Below are positions 7,090-16,775 of a DNA stretch of 64,000 nucleotides, piece after piece. Each line of letters starts with the position of its first letter. Position 1 is the first letter of the stretch. Under the pieces are notes generated by a model. That model searched no databases. It was not told where the DNA came from and saw only the letters and a program-made list of their open reading frames with translations. The stretch is from Thalassotalea sp. ND16A. Lineage in GTDB: Bacteria; Pseudomonadota; Gammaproteobacteria; Enterobacterales; Alteromonadaceae. Location: positions 44,851-108,850 of the forward strand of contig NZ_JQDZ01000114.1 in NCBI RefSeq assembly GCF_000764205.1, given 5' to 3'. A program made the translations under genes and the position numbers.

Positions 7090-9357
7090 ATGATTTTGCC
7101 ATGGAAAAGTGCAAAAAAATTTTGTACTTTATCACTTTTTTTCGGGTTAGCCTTTCCCTCTTTAGCGAACCAACCATTAGCCATTCCTAACATCAAAGCC
7201 AGCATTACCTTTGACGGGGAACTTAATGAACCTGCCTGGCAACAAGCCAAGCATGTCGAATTAAATATTGTTAACTACCCCTATGAAAACACCCCCAGCC
7301 CCATTAAAACTGACGCCTACATTTTTGAGGACGGGGAACATATCTATTTTGCCTTCAATGCCCAAGATCCCGACCCTGAAAAAATTCAGGCTTTCATCAG
7401 AGACCGGGATGATGCCTTCTCAGATGATATCGTCGGCATCAAATTAGATACCTTTAATGATCACCGTTTAGCCTATCAATTCTTTGTAAACCCCTATGGT
7501 GTACAAAATGATGGCATTGAAAATGAAATGACCGGTAACACGAATACTAATTGGGATGGCATCTGGCAATCTTTTGGAAAAATCACTAAAACAGGCTATC
7601 AGGTTGAATTTGCCATACCTTATTCTGAACTAAACTTTGCCGAAGGGTCCGATATCAAAACCTGGGGCATCGAACTCATTCGCCAATACCCCAGAGATAA
7701 TATTCTTAGAATATCCAACATCCCACTTAATCGGGATGATCCATGTTGGATTTGCCAAATGGCAGAAATGCAGGGCTTCGAACAGGCAAAAATTGGCAAT
7801 AACGTATTAATAACTCCGTCCATTGTTGCCAGCAGTAATGAAATACGTGATGTTTATTCTAATGAAGAATGGCATAGTGATGAAGACGTTGAAGTAGGTT
7901 TGAGCGTGCGATGGGGCATCACTCCCGACATTTTACTAAATGCCACGGTGAACCCAGATTTTTCTACGGTCGAATCGGATGCTGGTAAACTCAAGGTTAA
8001 TAAAACCTATGCCTTGTTTTATGACGAAAAGCGGCCGTTTTTCCTAGACAATGCCGAGTATTTTTCCAGTCCATTTAACCTGGTTTATACCCGCAACATT
8101 GCCGATCCTGATTACGGCAGTAAAGTGACTGGCCGCGTTGATGAGCATTCATTTGGTCTGTTTATCACTCAGGACAACCGCACCAATATCATACTCCCAG
8201 GTAACCTCTTCTCTTCCATTGCCGAAATTGATGATGACAGCTTTTCTGCTGCATTACGCTATCGGTATGACGTCGATGAAGACTTATCTTTCGGCTTTAT
8301 CTCTACCTTAAGAAGTGCCGATGATTATGCAAACCTGGTAAGTGGAATCGATGCCAAATATAAGTTATCACTAAGTAACTCAGTCATTGCGCAGGTATTA
8401 ACCTCTGACAGTGAATATCCGAATTATTTGCTCGACCATAGTGATGAAGATAATAATGTCAATGATTTGTCAGATCAGGCCTATCATCTTGCTTTTGAAC
8501 ACAGCAGTGAAGACTGGTTGTTTAACTTGATGTACCAGGCTATTGGTAAAGATTTTCGTGCCGATTTAGGGTTTCTTCCGAAAGTCGACAGCAATGAATT
8601 TTCAACTGAATTGGTTCGTAACTTTTATAATGACGATGGTTGGTGGACAGAAGCCAATATTGGCGTTGAATTTGAAACCACTCACAATGACGATAATGAA
8701 TTAATCAATGAAACCACAGAGCTGAATTTTCGAATGTATGGCCCCTGGCAATCGACATTCAGTTTAACTTTCATCGATCAGCAGCAAGTTGGCCTGCGAT
8801 TTGATGAACACAATGATGCAATTGATGGCAATACCGATGGTTATGATTTAAATCAGATCCAGCTTTATACCGACTTCCAGCCCGTTGCCAGCGTTTATAT
8901 GAATTTTTATACTTTATTCGGTGATGCCATCGATTATGGAAATGATCGCAAAGGCGATATTGTTGAAATTTCACCTCGCTTAGTTTGGAATATCACTCGC
9001 CACCTGGAATTCAATTTTAACTACAGTTTCGCCGAACTTGAAGCCGACGGTGCTTACGTGTTTAGAGAGAACATTAGTGACTTAAGACTTACTTACGCGT
9101 TTGACGTGAACAGCTTTTTACGCCTTACCCTGGTATACACGCAAACAGATTATAATTTAAGCAACAATCCCGATGTAATATACCCTTCAACTGAAGAAGA
9201 TGAACTAGTGACCGAATTATTATATTCCTATAAGCTTAACCCGCAAACGGTATTCTTTTTAGGTTATTCAGATATCGCCATCGAAGATGATGCGCTAAAC
9301 GAATTAAAGAAAAAAGATAGAACGGCATTTTTAAAGCTGAGCTATGCGTTTCATTAA
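7090..9357 (+). CDS. Secreted/outer-membrane DUF5916 protein with CBM9-like domain
   Basis: The 755-aa protein has a Sec signal peptide (residues 1-26, ending PSLANQ). A CBM9-like beta-sandwich follows at about 30-220, seen as ITFDGELNEPAWQQA, EDGEHIYFAFNAQDPDP and VEFAIPYSELNF. The remainder, about 240-755, alternates short amphipathic strands with acidic turns and ends SYAFH, with a terminal aromatic-His pair as in outer-membrane barrels. The signature ATVNPDFSTVESDAG and YDEKRPFFLDNAEYF is that of DUF5916. These proteins are common in marine polymer degraders; the ligand is unknown. Strongly acidic composition. AGGAAGTAGTC precedes the ATG. Confidence 0.8.
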   Translation: MILPWKSAKKFCTLSLFFGLAFPSLANQPLAIPNIKASITFDGELNEPAWQQAKHVELNIVNYPYENTPSPIKTDAYIFEDGEHIYFAFNAQDPDPEKIQAFIRDRDDAFSDDIVGIKLDTFNDHRLAYQFFVNPYGVQNDGIENEMTGNTNTNWDGIWQSFGKITKTGYQVEFAIPYSELNFAEGSDIKTWGIELIRQYPRDNILRISNIPLNRDDPCWICQMAEMQGFEQAKIGNNVLITPSIVASSNEIRDVYSNEEWHSDEDVEVGLSVRWGITPDILLNATVNPDFSTVESDAGKLKVNKTYALFYDEKRPFFLDNAEYFSSPFNLVYTRNIADPDYGSKVTGRVDEHSFGLFITQDNRTNIILPGNLFSSIAEIDDDSFSAALRYRYDVDEDLSFGFISTLRSADDYANLVSGIDAKYKLSLSNSVIAQVLTSDSEYPNYLLDHSDEDNNVNDLSDQAYHLAFEHSSEDWLFNLMYQAIGKDFRADLGFLPKVDSNEFSTELVRNFYNDDGWWTEANIGVEFETTHNDDNELINETTELNFRMYGPWQSTFSLTFIDQQQVGLRFDEHNDAIDGNTDGYDLNQIQLYTDFQPVASVYMNFYTLFGDAIDYGNDRKGDIVEISPRLVWNITRHLEFNFNYSFAELEADGAYVFRENISDLRLTYAFDVNSFLRLTLVYTQTDYNLSNNPDVIYPSTEEDELVTELLYSYKLNPQTVFFLGYSDIAIEDDALNELKKKDRTAFLKLSYAFH

Positions 9358-9375
9358 TTCCTCACATTAATAGTA

Positions 9376-9397
9376 GCCAGTTACTGCGGTAACTGGC
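9376..9397. terminator. Hairpin between convergent genes
   Basis: GCCAGTTAC TGCG GTAACTGGC has a 9-bp perfect stem and a 4-base loop. It lies 19 bases after the DUF5916 stop and before the end of the RDD gene. There is no long T run, so it may end transcription weakly or protect the 3' ends. Confidence 0.5.
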
Positions 9398-9434
9398 CTC
9401 TAATTCCGTCAACTTATTCTAGGATAGGACCTCT

Positions 9435-10697
9435 TTATTTGCTTTGTTGGGCTGCTATTTTTTCTTTGGCAACGCGGATAATTTCAGGGTCAACGCGTTT
9501 TTTCTCATCAATCACTACCGTAGCAGATATTTTATCGTGAATACCCTGTCGGTTTGGATCCCAGAATATTTGTAAAAAACCTAGCAAGCCAGTTGCCGTC
9601 CCGGCCGCATAGCCACCAAAGCGGCCAAAGCTGTCCCACAGCGATAGCGGCGTGCCATCAAGTTGCAACACTCTAATATTCATCAAACGCTTACCCGGCG
9701 TTCGACCGTTCCAGCGAGAGGTAAACACAGAGAAGTACAGTGCCGCCCAACCGATACCCAGGCCTAAATCGTCAACAATAAAGCCTTTGATTAATTCCAC
9801 AATCGAATAAATAGGTCTATCGTTGCCGTTATTTTCTGATTCCAATTGCTCTATTTTCTCCAAAGCATTATTTAGCTTATCAATATCGCCATTTTTCTCT
9901 GCCGGTTTTTGCTCTGCCAATTTTTGTTCTGTCGTGGGCACAGTATTTTCTACGGGTTCAATTTCAGTGTTTGCACTTATTTCAGCATCGGGCTGTATTC
10001 GTTGATATTGAGCCTTGAAACCAGCAACCAATGCTTGTTGATCAGTTGCATCCAACTCTGTCGCTTCTGCTATTTCAGCAAACAATTCGTTAGCCAGGTG
10101 TCGGTCAAAGTCAAACTCAACGGCATTTTCAGGCACATCCTTTAATATCCGTTGCCAGCAGTCAAGCTGTTGGCAATCGCTTTGCTCCGCCTGGCTCACC
10201 ACGTTTATCGCATAACCAGTAATTTTAAGTGCAGTGGCAAGATCAACGTCTTTACCGTCAACATCATCGTCATATTCAGCACCATTATCAGTCGCATTGT
10301 TAGAACGATGAGAGGATGTATCATCATCAAAAATATCATTGACCATAGGTGGCAAGGTTTCCACCAGCAAGACAAACACAATAAAAGCGCCAAAAAATCG
10401 CATCACCGCCCGCCGCTTTCGGCCCGACACTTTGCCTTGCTGCTCTGCTCTTTTCTTGCTGCCCATGCGAAACGCCATGATGGCAAAGGCTACCGCTAAA
10501 AATTCACCACCGGCACTACTTAACATAGCAATCAGCAATCCGTCTATCGCCAAGGCAACCCCCCGTTTCCATGGGCTGGCGATTGGCGTACCAAATAAAT
10601 TTTGATCTAACTTAAAAGCAAACGGGGTAACGATTTCTTGGGTTTCATCAAAGGTGAGTTTCTTTTTCGTTTTGGTAAAAATATTTTTCATCGACAA
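9435..10697 (-). CDS. RDD family membrane protein with long internal loop
   Basis: It is a 420-aa protein in which the RDD transmembrane fold is split. Residues 40-125 carry the first helices (SPWKRGVALAIDGLLIAML, with R-x6-D). A hydrophilic Asp/Glu-rich insertion of about 170 residues follows (NATDNGAEYDDDVDGKDVD to NNGNDRP). The last helices and the conserved SRWNGRTPGKRLMNIRV and DPNRQGIHDKIS come at about 325-400. The function of RDD proteins is mostly unknown; some are ion antiporters. It is third in a MoxR-VWA-RDD gene set on the same strand, so it may be the membrane client of that chaperone pair. Confidence 0.75.
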   Translation of the reverse strand: MSMKNIFTKTKKKLTFDETQEIVTPFAFKLDQNLFGTPIASPWKRGVALAIDGLLIAMLSSAGGEFLAVAFAIMAFRMGSKKRAEQQGKVSGRKRRAVMRFFGAFIVFVLLVETLPPMVNDIFDDDTSSHRSNNATDNGAEYDDDVDGKDVDLATALKITGYAINVVSQAEQSDCQQLDCWQRILKDVPENAVEFDFDRHLANELFAEIAEATELDATDQQALVAGFKAQYQRIQPDAEISANTEIEPVENTVPTTEQKLAEQKPAEKNGDIDKLNNALEKIEQLESENNGNDRPIYSIVELIKGFIVDDLGLGIGWAALYFSVFTSRWNGRTPGKRLMNIRVLQLDGTPLSLWDSFGRFGGYAAGTATGLLGFLQIFWDPNRQGIHDKISATVVIDEKKRVDPEIIRVAKEKIAAQQSK

Positions 10698-10743
10698 TCC
10701 TGTGGCAACCTCAATATTTATACTATATAAGCAATTAATTTTA

Positions 10744-11916
10744 CTACAATAATTCTTTTATGGCGGAAGATAAACCCGATATTGTCATTGGGTACATTCG
10801 CTGTGCCATCAGCTGGTTGATTAACCCGATTGACTGATAGTGATGCCAATACTTGTCTGGTTGTGGATTTAACCAGATGCAATTATCAAAATGATCGGTA
10901 ATCCGTTTTAACCAGACACTGCCCGGCTCTTCATTCCAATGCTCGACACTGCCCCCCGGGTAAGAAACCTCGTAAGGTCCCATGGTGGCGTCGCCAACAA
11001 AGATGATTTTATAGTCACGAGAAAAGCGATGGAGAATATCCCATACCTCGATGGTTTCTTGATAACGGCGGCCATTATCGTGCCAAACGTGCTCATATAC
11101 GCAGTTATGAAAATAAAAGTATTCAAGATGCTTAAATTCGGTGTGCACCGCACTAAACAATTCCTCACACACTTTAATGTATTCATCCATAGAACCGCCG
11201 ACATCAAAAAACATCAACACTTTAATGGCATTGTGTCGTTCAGGCTGCATTTTCACATCCAAATAACCGGCATTTTTTGCCGTTGCGCGAATGGTATGAT
11301 CTAAATCTAACACCTCTGCAGCCCCGGTACGGGCAAACTGTCTCAGTTTACGCAAAGCCACTTTAATGTTTCGGGTACCAAGCTCAACATTTGAATCTAA
11401 GTTCTTAAACTCGCGTTTGTCCCATACTTTTGCCGCAGAAAAATTACGATTGCCGTCCTGGCCTATTCTGACCCCGCCCGGATGATAGCCATGCGCACCA
11501 AAAGGTGACGTGCCGCCAGTGCCTATCCATTTATTGCCGCCTTGATGGCGCTTTTGTTGTTCGGCTAAGCGTTCGCGCAACGTTTTCATCAATTCGTCTA
11601 AGCCGCCTAACTGTTTCACCTGGGCCTTTTCTTCTGCCGATAACTGCTGTTGAAAGCGTTTTTCCAGCCAGTCTTTGGGGATATTGGATAAATCCAGCTC
11701 AATGTTCGAGACGCCCTGAAAATAATCGGCAAAGGCACGATCAAACTTGTCGAAATGGCTTTCATCTTTCACTAATATCACCCGCGACAGCGTATAAAAG
11801 TCGTCAACCGAGCAAAAAATCACCCGTTTTTCCATCGCCGATAATAAATCGAGTAACTCGCGTAGCGTACAAGGTACCCGGTACTCTTTAAGCTTAAAGA
11901 AAAACTCTATTAGCAT
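10744..11916 (-). CDS. VWA domain (CoxE-like) protein, MoxR partner
   Basis: The 390-aa protein has a helical N-terminal half, a charged segment and a Gly-rich linker (GTGGTSPFGAHGYHPGG, 132-148), and then a von Willebrand A domain from about 232. The metal-ion adhesion motif reads FFDVGGSMDEY (D238-x-G-G-S242), the form usual in CoxE-like proteins, which use D-x-G-G-S rather than D-x-S-x-S. No signal peptide, so cytoplasmic. Its ATG overlaps the stop of the MoxR gene (TAATG), implying coupled translation. MoxR-VWA pairs act as chaperones that insert cofactors or metal into target proteins; the target here is unknown. Confidence 0.8.
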   Translation of the reverse strand: MLIEFFFKLKEYRVPCTLRELLDLLSAMEKRVIFCSVDDFYTLSRVILVKDESHFDKFDRAFADYFQGVSNIELDLSNIPKDWLEKRFQQQLSAEEKAQVKQLGGLDELMKTLRERLAEQQKRHQGGNKWIGTGGTSPFGAHGYHPGGVRIGQDGNRNFSAAKVWDKREFKNLDSNVELGTRNIKVALRKLRQFARTGAAEVLDLDHTIRATAKNAGYLDVKMQPERHNAIKVLMFFDVGGSMDEYIKVCEELFSAVHTEFKHLEYFYFHNCVYEHVWHDNGRRYQETIEVWDILHRFSRDYKIIFVGDATMGPYEVSYPGGSVEHWNEEPGSVWLKRITDHFDNCIWLNPQPDKYWHHYQSIGLINQLMAQRMYPMTISGLSSAIKELL

Positions 11917-12761
11917 TAACGCTGACCTCGGTGCATAAAGGCAAGCTTTTCAAATAAATGTACGTCCTGTTCATTCTTCAATAACGCGCCGTGCAATGGC
12001 GGGATCAATTTTTTCTCGTTGGTTTCATGCAATACATCAGTGGCAATATCTTCCGCCACCAATAATTTTAACCAGTCAATTAACTCTGACGTGGAAGGCT
12101 TCTTCTTTAAGCCAGGAATGTCTCTTAAATTGAAAAACACCGCCAAGGCTTCATCGAGTAATGCTTGTTTTAAATTTTCAAAATGCACATCAACAATGCT
12201 TTGCATTTCTTCTTTCTCAGGAAACTTGATGTAATGGAAGAAACAACGACGTAAAAATGCATCCGGGAGCTCTTTTTCATTATTGGAAGTAATAATGACA
12301 ATCGGACGCTGTTTGGCCACCACCTTTTCTTGAGTTTCATACACATAAAACTCCATCTTATCGAGCTCTAGCAATAAATCGTTGGGGAACTCAATATCGG
12401 CCTTGTCGATTTCATCAATCAACAGCACCGGGCGTTTGCCGGCGGAAAATGCTTGCCAAAGTTTACCTTTGACAATGTAATTGCTGATATCTTTTACCCC
12501 CTCCCGGCCTAATTGACTGTCTCTTAAGCGCGATACGGCATCGTATTCATATAACCCTTGCTGAGCCCTGGTAGTTGATTTTATGTGCCATTGAATCAGC
12601 TCGGTATCTAGGGCAAGGGCCAACTCTTCAGCCAACATGGTTTTGCCCGTGCCCGGCTCGCCTTTTATCAATAAAGGTTTTTCCAGGGCGATAGCTGCAT
12701 TTACCGCAAGTTGCAGATCGTTACTGGCGATGTAGTTTTTGGTACCGGTGAAAGTGGTCAT
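11916..12761 (-). CDS. MoxR-family AAA+ ATPase
   Basis: The 281-aa ATPase has Walker A GEPGTGKT (34-41), Walker B VLLIDEIDKAD (112-122), a sensor 1 segment PIVIITSNNEKELPDAFLRRC and an arginine finger in the same stretch. The insertion that defines the MoxR clade before the sensor is present (MEFYVYETQEKVV). It is first of the three-gene set with the VWA and RDD genes. Family knowledge: these ATPases work with VWA proteins in maturation of enzyme complexes. Confidence 0.85.
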   Translation of the reverse strand: MTTFTGTKNYIASNDLQLAVNAAIALEKPLLIKGEPGTGKTMLAEELALALDTELIQWHIKSTTRAQQGLYEYDAVSRLRDSQLGREGVKDISNYIVKGKLWQAFSAGKRPVLLIDEIDKADIEFPNDLLLELDKMEFYVYETQEKVVAKQRPIVIITSNNEKELPDAFLRRCFFHYIKFPEKEEMQSIVDVHFENLKQALLDEALAVFFNLRDIPGLKKKPSTSELIDWLKLLVAEDIATDVLHETNEKKLIPPLHGALLKNEQDVHLFEKLAFMHRGQR

Positions 12762-12947
12762 AATGGTCCTGAAAAGTGACTAAAGTGGATAAAACAGCTA
12801 TTAATATGCAAATAAGTAATAAATATTTTAATACAAACTGTTATTAGTTATATTTATCAGTTACTTTAACAATAAAAAAAAATCTGTAATCTAATCTATA
12901 ATAAGTGAAATTTTAACGCTTTTTAAGAATTTTTAATAGGATTAATC

Positions 12948-13916
12948 ATGTCGAATCTATATCAAGACAACCCTGAAACCATTGGCAAAACCCCACTCGT
13001 TAAATTAAATAATGTATGTGGTGGAAACGTATACGCAAAAATTGAAGCAAGAAACCCTAGTTTTAGTGTGAAATGTCGTATTGGTGCCAACATGATCTGG
13101 GATGCTGAAAAAAAAGGCACTCTCACTAAAGATATCACCATTGTCGAGCCAACCAGTGGTAATACGGGTATCGCTTTGGCCTTTGTTGCCGCTGCGAAAG
13201 GCTATGACCTCATTCTCACCATGCCTCACACGATGAGTTTAGAACGCAGACAATTATTGGTTGCTCTTGGCGCCAAAATTGAACTTACCGATGGTGCTAA
13301 AGGGATGAAAGGTGCGATTGATAAAGCCGAAGAAATTAAAGCAACCAACCCGGAAAAATACTTAATTTTGGGTCAATTTGATAACCCGGCCAACCCGGAA
13401 ATTCATGAAAAAACCACAGGTCCTGAAATTTGGCAAGACACTGATGGCGCCGTAGATATTTTTGTTGCCGGCGTTGGCACTGGTGGCACCATTACCGGTG
13501 TGAGTCGTTATATTAAAAACACTCAGGGCAAAGCAATTCAATCGGTTGCGGTTGAGCCGACAGATTCACCAGTAATTGGTCAAAAAATTGCTGGCGAAGA
13601 ATTAACTCCGGGACCACACAAAATTCAGGGCATTGGCGCGGGTTTTATTCCAGGTAACTTAGATCTGTCAATCATTGACTCTGTTGAACGCGTATCAAAT
13701 GATGACTCTATTGCCATGGCGCATCGATTGATGAAAGAAGAAGGCATTTTAGCCGGTATTTCATCAGGCGCGGCCGTTGTTGCAGCGAAACGCTTAGCAG
13801 AAAAGCCAGAAAATGCCGACAAAACCATTGTCGTCATTTTGGCAAGTTCAGCGGAGAGATATTTATCGAGTCCGTTATTTGCTGATATGTTTACTGACGC
13901 GGAACTTACTCAGTAA
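12948..13916 (+). CDS. cysK: Cysteine synthase A (O-acetylserine sulfhydrylase)
   Basis: This PLP enzyme makes cysteine from O-acetylserine and sulfide. The Schiff-base lysine is K42 in [11 protein letters not shown], the substrate loop is PTSGNTG (68-74), and the phosphate-binding loop is [10 protein letters not shown] (about 175-184). At 322 aa it is the normal length, and the sequence ends [12 protein letters not shown]. The upstream region has a perfect -10 (TATAAT at 12897-12902) without a clear -35, as is common at activator-dependent promoters such as CysB-controlled ones; that regulation is inferred. TAGGATTAATC precedes the ATG. Confidence 0.93.
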   Translation: MSNLYQDNPETIGKTPLVKLNNVCGGNVYAKIEARNPSFSVKCRIGANMIWDAEKKGTLTKDITIVEPTSGNTGIALAFVAAAKGYDLILTMPHTMSLERRQLLVALGAKIELTDGAKGMKGAIDKAEEIKATNPEKYLILGQFDNPANPEIHEKTTGPEIWQDTDGAVDIFVAGVGTGGTITGVSRYIKNTQGKAIQSVAVEPTDSPVIGQKIAGEELTPGPHKIQGIGAGFIPGNLDLSIIDSVERVSNDDSIAMAHRLMKEEGILAGISSGAAVVAAKRLAEKPENADKTIVVILASSAERYLSSPLFADMFTDAELTQ

Positions 13917-13945
13917 TAATTTTCAACATCCATGTTGAAAATGTG

Positions 13946-13982
13946 AAAAGGGACATAATCTTACGATTATCTCCCTTTTTTT
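13946..13982 (+). terminator. Rho-independent terminator of cysK
   Basis: The stem AAAAGGGA-c-ATAATC, loop TTAC, and GATTAT-c-TCCCTTTT forms a long hairpin ending in seven Ts, 30 bases after the stop codon. It reads well in both directions, so it may also serve ggt, which converges on it. Confidence 0.85.
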
Positions 13983-14013
13983 AGGACCGAAAAAATATTG
14001 TTTTAACTAATGA

Positions 14014-15777
14014 TTAGTTCGCAAATACTTTGCCTTCTCGGCGAGGATCGGCCCCTCCGACTAATTTGCCGCGATACACTTCGATGCCGTGTATACCACT
14101 GTTTAAATCTCTAATCGCCACCTTATGACCCATTGCTTCTAACTGCGGTTTTAATGCTTCTAAAGAAGTGCCTTTCTCTAGGGTGGTAATATCATTCCTA
14201 TTGGTGATTTTCGGTAAATTAATCGCCGCTTGAATATCTAACTGCCAGTCTAATACGCCGATCATGGTTTGCGCCACATAATTGATAATTCGACTACCGC
14301 CAGGAGAGCCTATCACCAAACGTAAGCTACCATCTTGATTAAATACCATGGTGGGCGCCATTGAGCTTCTTGGCCGCTTAAATGGCTCTAAGCGATTCGC
14401 AACGGGTAACCCGTTAACCTTAGGCGTTAAAGAAAAGTCGGTTAACTGATTGTTTAATAAAAACCCTTCGACAAAAACGGCAGAGCCAAACGCCATTTCA
14501 ATACTTGTGGTCATCGAAATAGCATTGCCTGCACTATCAACTATCGCGATGTGCGATGTTGATGGCATTTCAATCGCGTTATCGATAGCAAGTTTTGCCA
14601 CATGGCTGAATTCACCGGCTACAGCTTGGCCCATGTCCTGAACTGGATTTATCAATTGGCCTCGTTGTTTAAGGTATTGATCATCAATTAATTGCCTAAC
14701 CGGAACGGGTACAAAGTCAGGATCGGCGATATACCTTGCTCTATCCGCATAGGCAAGGCGTGAGCTTTGGCTAATCAAATGTAGCGCGTTAACATCATTG
14801 GCAGAGAATTTCGCTAAATTATGTTGTTCTAGTTGTTTCAGCATTTGAATAACGGCGACACCACCAGAGCTAGGCGGTGGCATGCCGCAAATATTAAACT
14901 GCTTATAAGGTCCACAAACCGCATCAACCTCAGTCGCACGATAATTGGCTAAATCGGTTAACGCTAATCGCCCTGGGGCAATGGCTGAGTTTTGGACGGC
15001 TTTTACCATACTCTGGGCAATCCAGCCTTGATAAAACACTTTCGTGCCTTGTTTGCTTATTGCCTTGTATACTTCCGCCAACTCAGGGTTTTTTAACAAA
15101 CGTCCCTGCTTAACCGGGACACCATTGGGGAAAAAGTAGTGGCTTGCCTTTGCCAGTTTTTTCACCCCTGGGTTAAAGCCCATCGCCACTAACTTCGCCA
15201 TTCGCGGAGAAACAATAAAGCCCTCTTCGGCAAGTTTTATCGCATCGCTAAATAACTCAGCCCAAGGCAATTTACCATGTTTTTTGTGGGCATCTTCTAA
15301 TGCTTTTAATACCCCGGGAACGCCAACACTTCGGCCACCAACAACGGCATCAATCCAGCGAACAGCAGAGCCATCAGGGTTGAGAAACTGATCTTGACTG
15401 GCAGCTTCAGGGGCAACTTCACGGCCATCAAAGGTGCTGAGGTGTTTGGTGGAATTATCAAAATGCAAAATAAACGCGCCACCGCCGATGCCAGAAGACT
15501 GTGGCTCAACTAAGGTTAAGACCAGTTGCACGGCAATAGCGGCATCAATGGCATTGCCGCCTTTTTCTAAAATATTAAAGCCGGCATTGCTGGCATATGG
15601 GTTGGCTGCCGCCACCATATGTTTACTGCCAACAACCGCTTTGTTTTGTTGAAAACCTGTCGCGGCTTCCGGCTCACGGTCCTCTCTGGCAACTGGATTA
15701 TTAGCTTGCTCGAAAACGCAAGCAGAGCTAAGCAGTAATAACGGGATAAGCGCAAAAAGTTTCAATTTATTAAACAC
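14014..15777 (-). CDS. ggt: Gamma-glutamyltransferase, lipoprotein
   Basis: It cleaves the gamma-glutamyl bond of glutathione and self-processes into two chains. The signal peptide ends in a lipobox (LLLLSSAC, Cys20), so the enzyme is probably anchored to a membrane rather than free in the periplasm. The large subunit shows GGNAIDAAIA and EPQSSGIGGGAFIL. The cleavage site and nucleophile are in MPSTSHIAIVD, with Thr407 as the expected new N-terminus. The small subunit includes NNQLTDFS and GSPGGSRI. Length 587 aa is usual. It stands alone, facing cysK. Confidence 0.9.
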   Translation of the reverse strand: MFNKLKLFALIPLLLLSSACVFEQANNPVAREDREPEAATGFQQNKAVVGSKHMVAAANPYASNAGFNILEKGGNAIDAAIAVQLVLTLVEPQSSGIGGGAFILHFDNSTKHLSTFDGREVAPEAASQDQFLNPDGSAVRWIDAVVGGRSVGVPGVLKALEDAHKKHGKLPWAELFSDAIKLAEEGFIVSPRMAKLVAMGFNPGVKKLAKASHYFFPNGVPVKQGRLLKNPELAEVYKAISKQGTKVFYQGWIAQSMVKAVQNSAIAPGRLALTDLANYRATEVDAVCGPYKQFNICGMPPPSSGGVAVIQMLKQLEQHNLAKFSANDVNALHLISQSSRLAYADRARYIADPDFVPVPVRQLIDDQYLKQRGQLINPVQDMGQAVAGEFSHVAKLAIDNAIEMPSTSHIAIVDSAGNAISMTTSIEMAFGSAVFVEGFLLNNQLTDFSLTPKVNGLPVANRLEPFKRPRSSMAPTMVFNQDGSLRLVIGSPGGSRIINYVAQTMIGVLDWQLDIQAAINLPKITNRNDITTLEKGTSLEALKPQLEAMGHKVAIRDLNSGIHGIEVYRGKLVGGADPRREGKVFAN

Positions 15778-15813
15778 GGAGAGTCCTTTTCATTTTTATG
15801 CTAATTTTACTCT

Positions 15814-16410
15814 CTAATGCGCAGCTTTGTTAGCAGGCACTAAAGACAATTGGAATTGATTAAAGTTTGCAAAGCTTTCCAGTAATGGTTGGTACTTTTC
15901 ATTGTCGCCTTCTAAGGCTGCCAAGGCATACGCACAAGCTTCAATGGTAGATACGTCGCTGGCTTTATGGTGCTTACGAATAAGATACTGGCTTTTGATG
16001 CTATCTGCCAGAGTGATTTTCGCTAAATTATGCAAGTTTTTAGATAACTGATACATTCGATAAGCTTTTTTCCAGGTACCATCCAAGACCAAAACCACGG
16101 TTTTAAGCTGTTCTGACAAACTCTGTGCAGTCGCAACTTTAGCGTCTTCACCCGGATAAAGCAGAATAACGTTTATTTCAGCATCGGCAATAATTTGGTT
16201 AAGCGCTTCACAATGACTAAAATCTTCTGCGATTAACACGCGGCAATTGCGCAAACTTAAATCCGTTAATGTGGCAGTACCCTTAGCCTGCTTTTCTTCA
16301 CTTGGGTGCTGTAATAACCAAATATCGACGTTATTGTCAATATTGCAGCGTAAACTACAGATACATGTAACTAGCGGTCTATGACACCTTGTGCAATACT
16401 GTCGACTCAT
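15814..16410 (-). CDS. tapT: DTW-domain tRNA-uridine aminocarboxypropyltransferase
   Basis: The 198-aa protein has a Cys4 zinc site at the start (C6, C9, C16, C18 in YCTRCHRPLVTCIC) and the DTW motif as DGTW (110-113) inside VLVLDGTWKKAYRMY. The E. coli relative (YfiP/TapT) puts the acp3U modification on tRNA position 47 using S-adenosylmethionine. LLQHPSEEKQAKGTATL is the family's other conserved block. The symbol is given by family; it could be a paralogue with another substrate. Confidence 0.75.
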   Translation of the reverse strand: MSRQYCTRCHRPLVTCICSLRCNIDNNVDIWLLQHPSEEKQAKGTATLTDLSLRNCRVLIAEDFSHCEALNQIIADAEINVILLYPGEDAKVATAQSLSEQLKTVVLVLDGTWKKAYRMYQLSKNLHNLAKITLADSIKSQYLIRKHHKASDVSTIEACAYALAALEGDNEKYQPLLESFANFNQFQLSLVPANKAAH

Positions 16411-16432
16411 AACGCCTTTACCTTAATCACTA

Positions 16433-16698
16433 ATACCAATTCCGACAATTTATTGGTCAATTTAGAGCTTTGAAAGAGGCGGGAGAACAATCGAAATTTG
16501 TTTTGATATAGTCATTCTATATAAAACAAATTTTGAGCAGTTATCTCGACTCTTTCAAGCTCCCGAAGGGCGAGTTTAAAAGATTTATCTACTGCGTTAT
16601 TGATTTTGACAAGGGGACAACCCTTCTCAGCAATCAATGCCTTGTATATAAACCTTTTAATTCTCGCTAAATGGTCAATAAATTATCGGACTTGGTAT
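16433..16698. mobile_element. MITE-like element, 266 bp, with two nested hairpins
   Basis: Terminal inverted repeats of about 30 bases: left ATACCAATTCCGACAATTTA, right (complement) ATACCAAGTCCGATAATTTA, both continuing TTG(G/A)(T/C)CA. Inside are two long palindromes side by side. The first runs from GAGCTTTGAAAGAG (about 16467) to CTCTTTCAAGCTC (about 16562), with its middle at TTTGTTTTGATATAG. The second runs from GCGAGTTTAAAAGATTTAT to its partner ending in TTTTAATTCTCGC. No reading frame. I see no transposase for it in the window. Confidence 0.7.
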
Positions 16699-16775
16699 AA
16701 TTAAATTATCTATATTTAAGTTAGTGATTAACGTTAAAATAATAAAAGAAATCATTATAAACCTGAATTGCCCTT

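Noticed and set aside
12770..12947. Riboswitch upstream of cysK
   Set aside because: The leader after the TATAAT box is only about 40 bases and no S-box or other conserved fold is visible.
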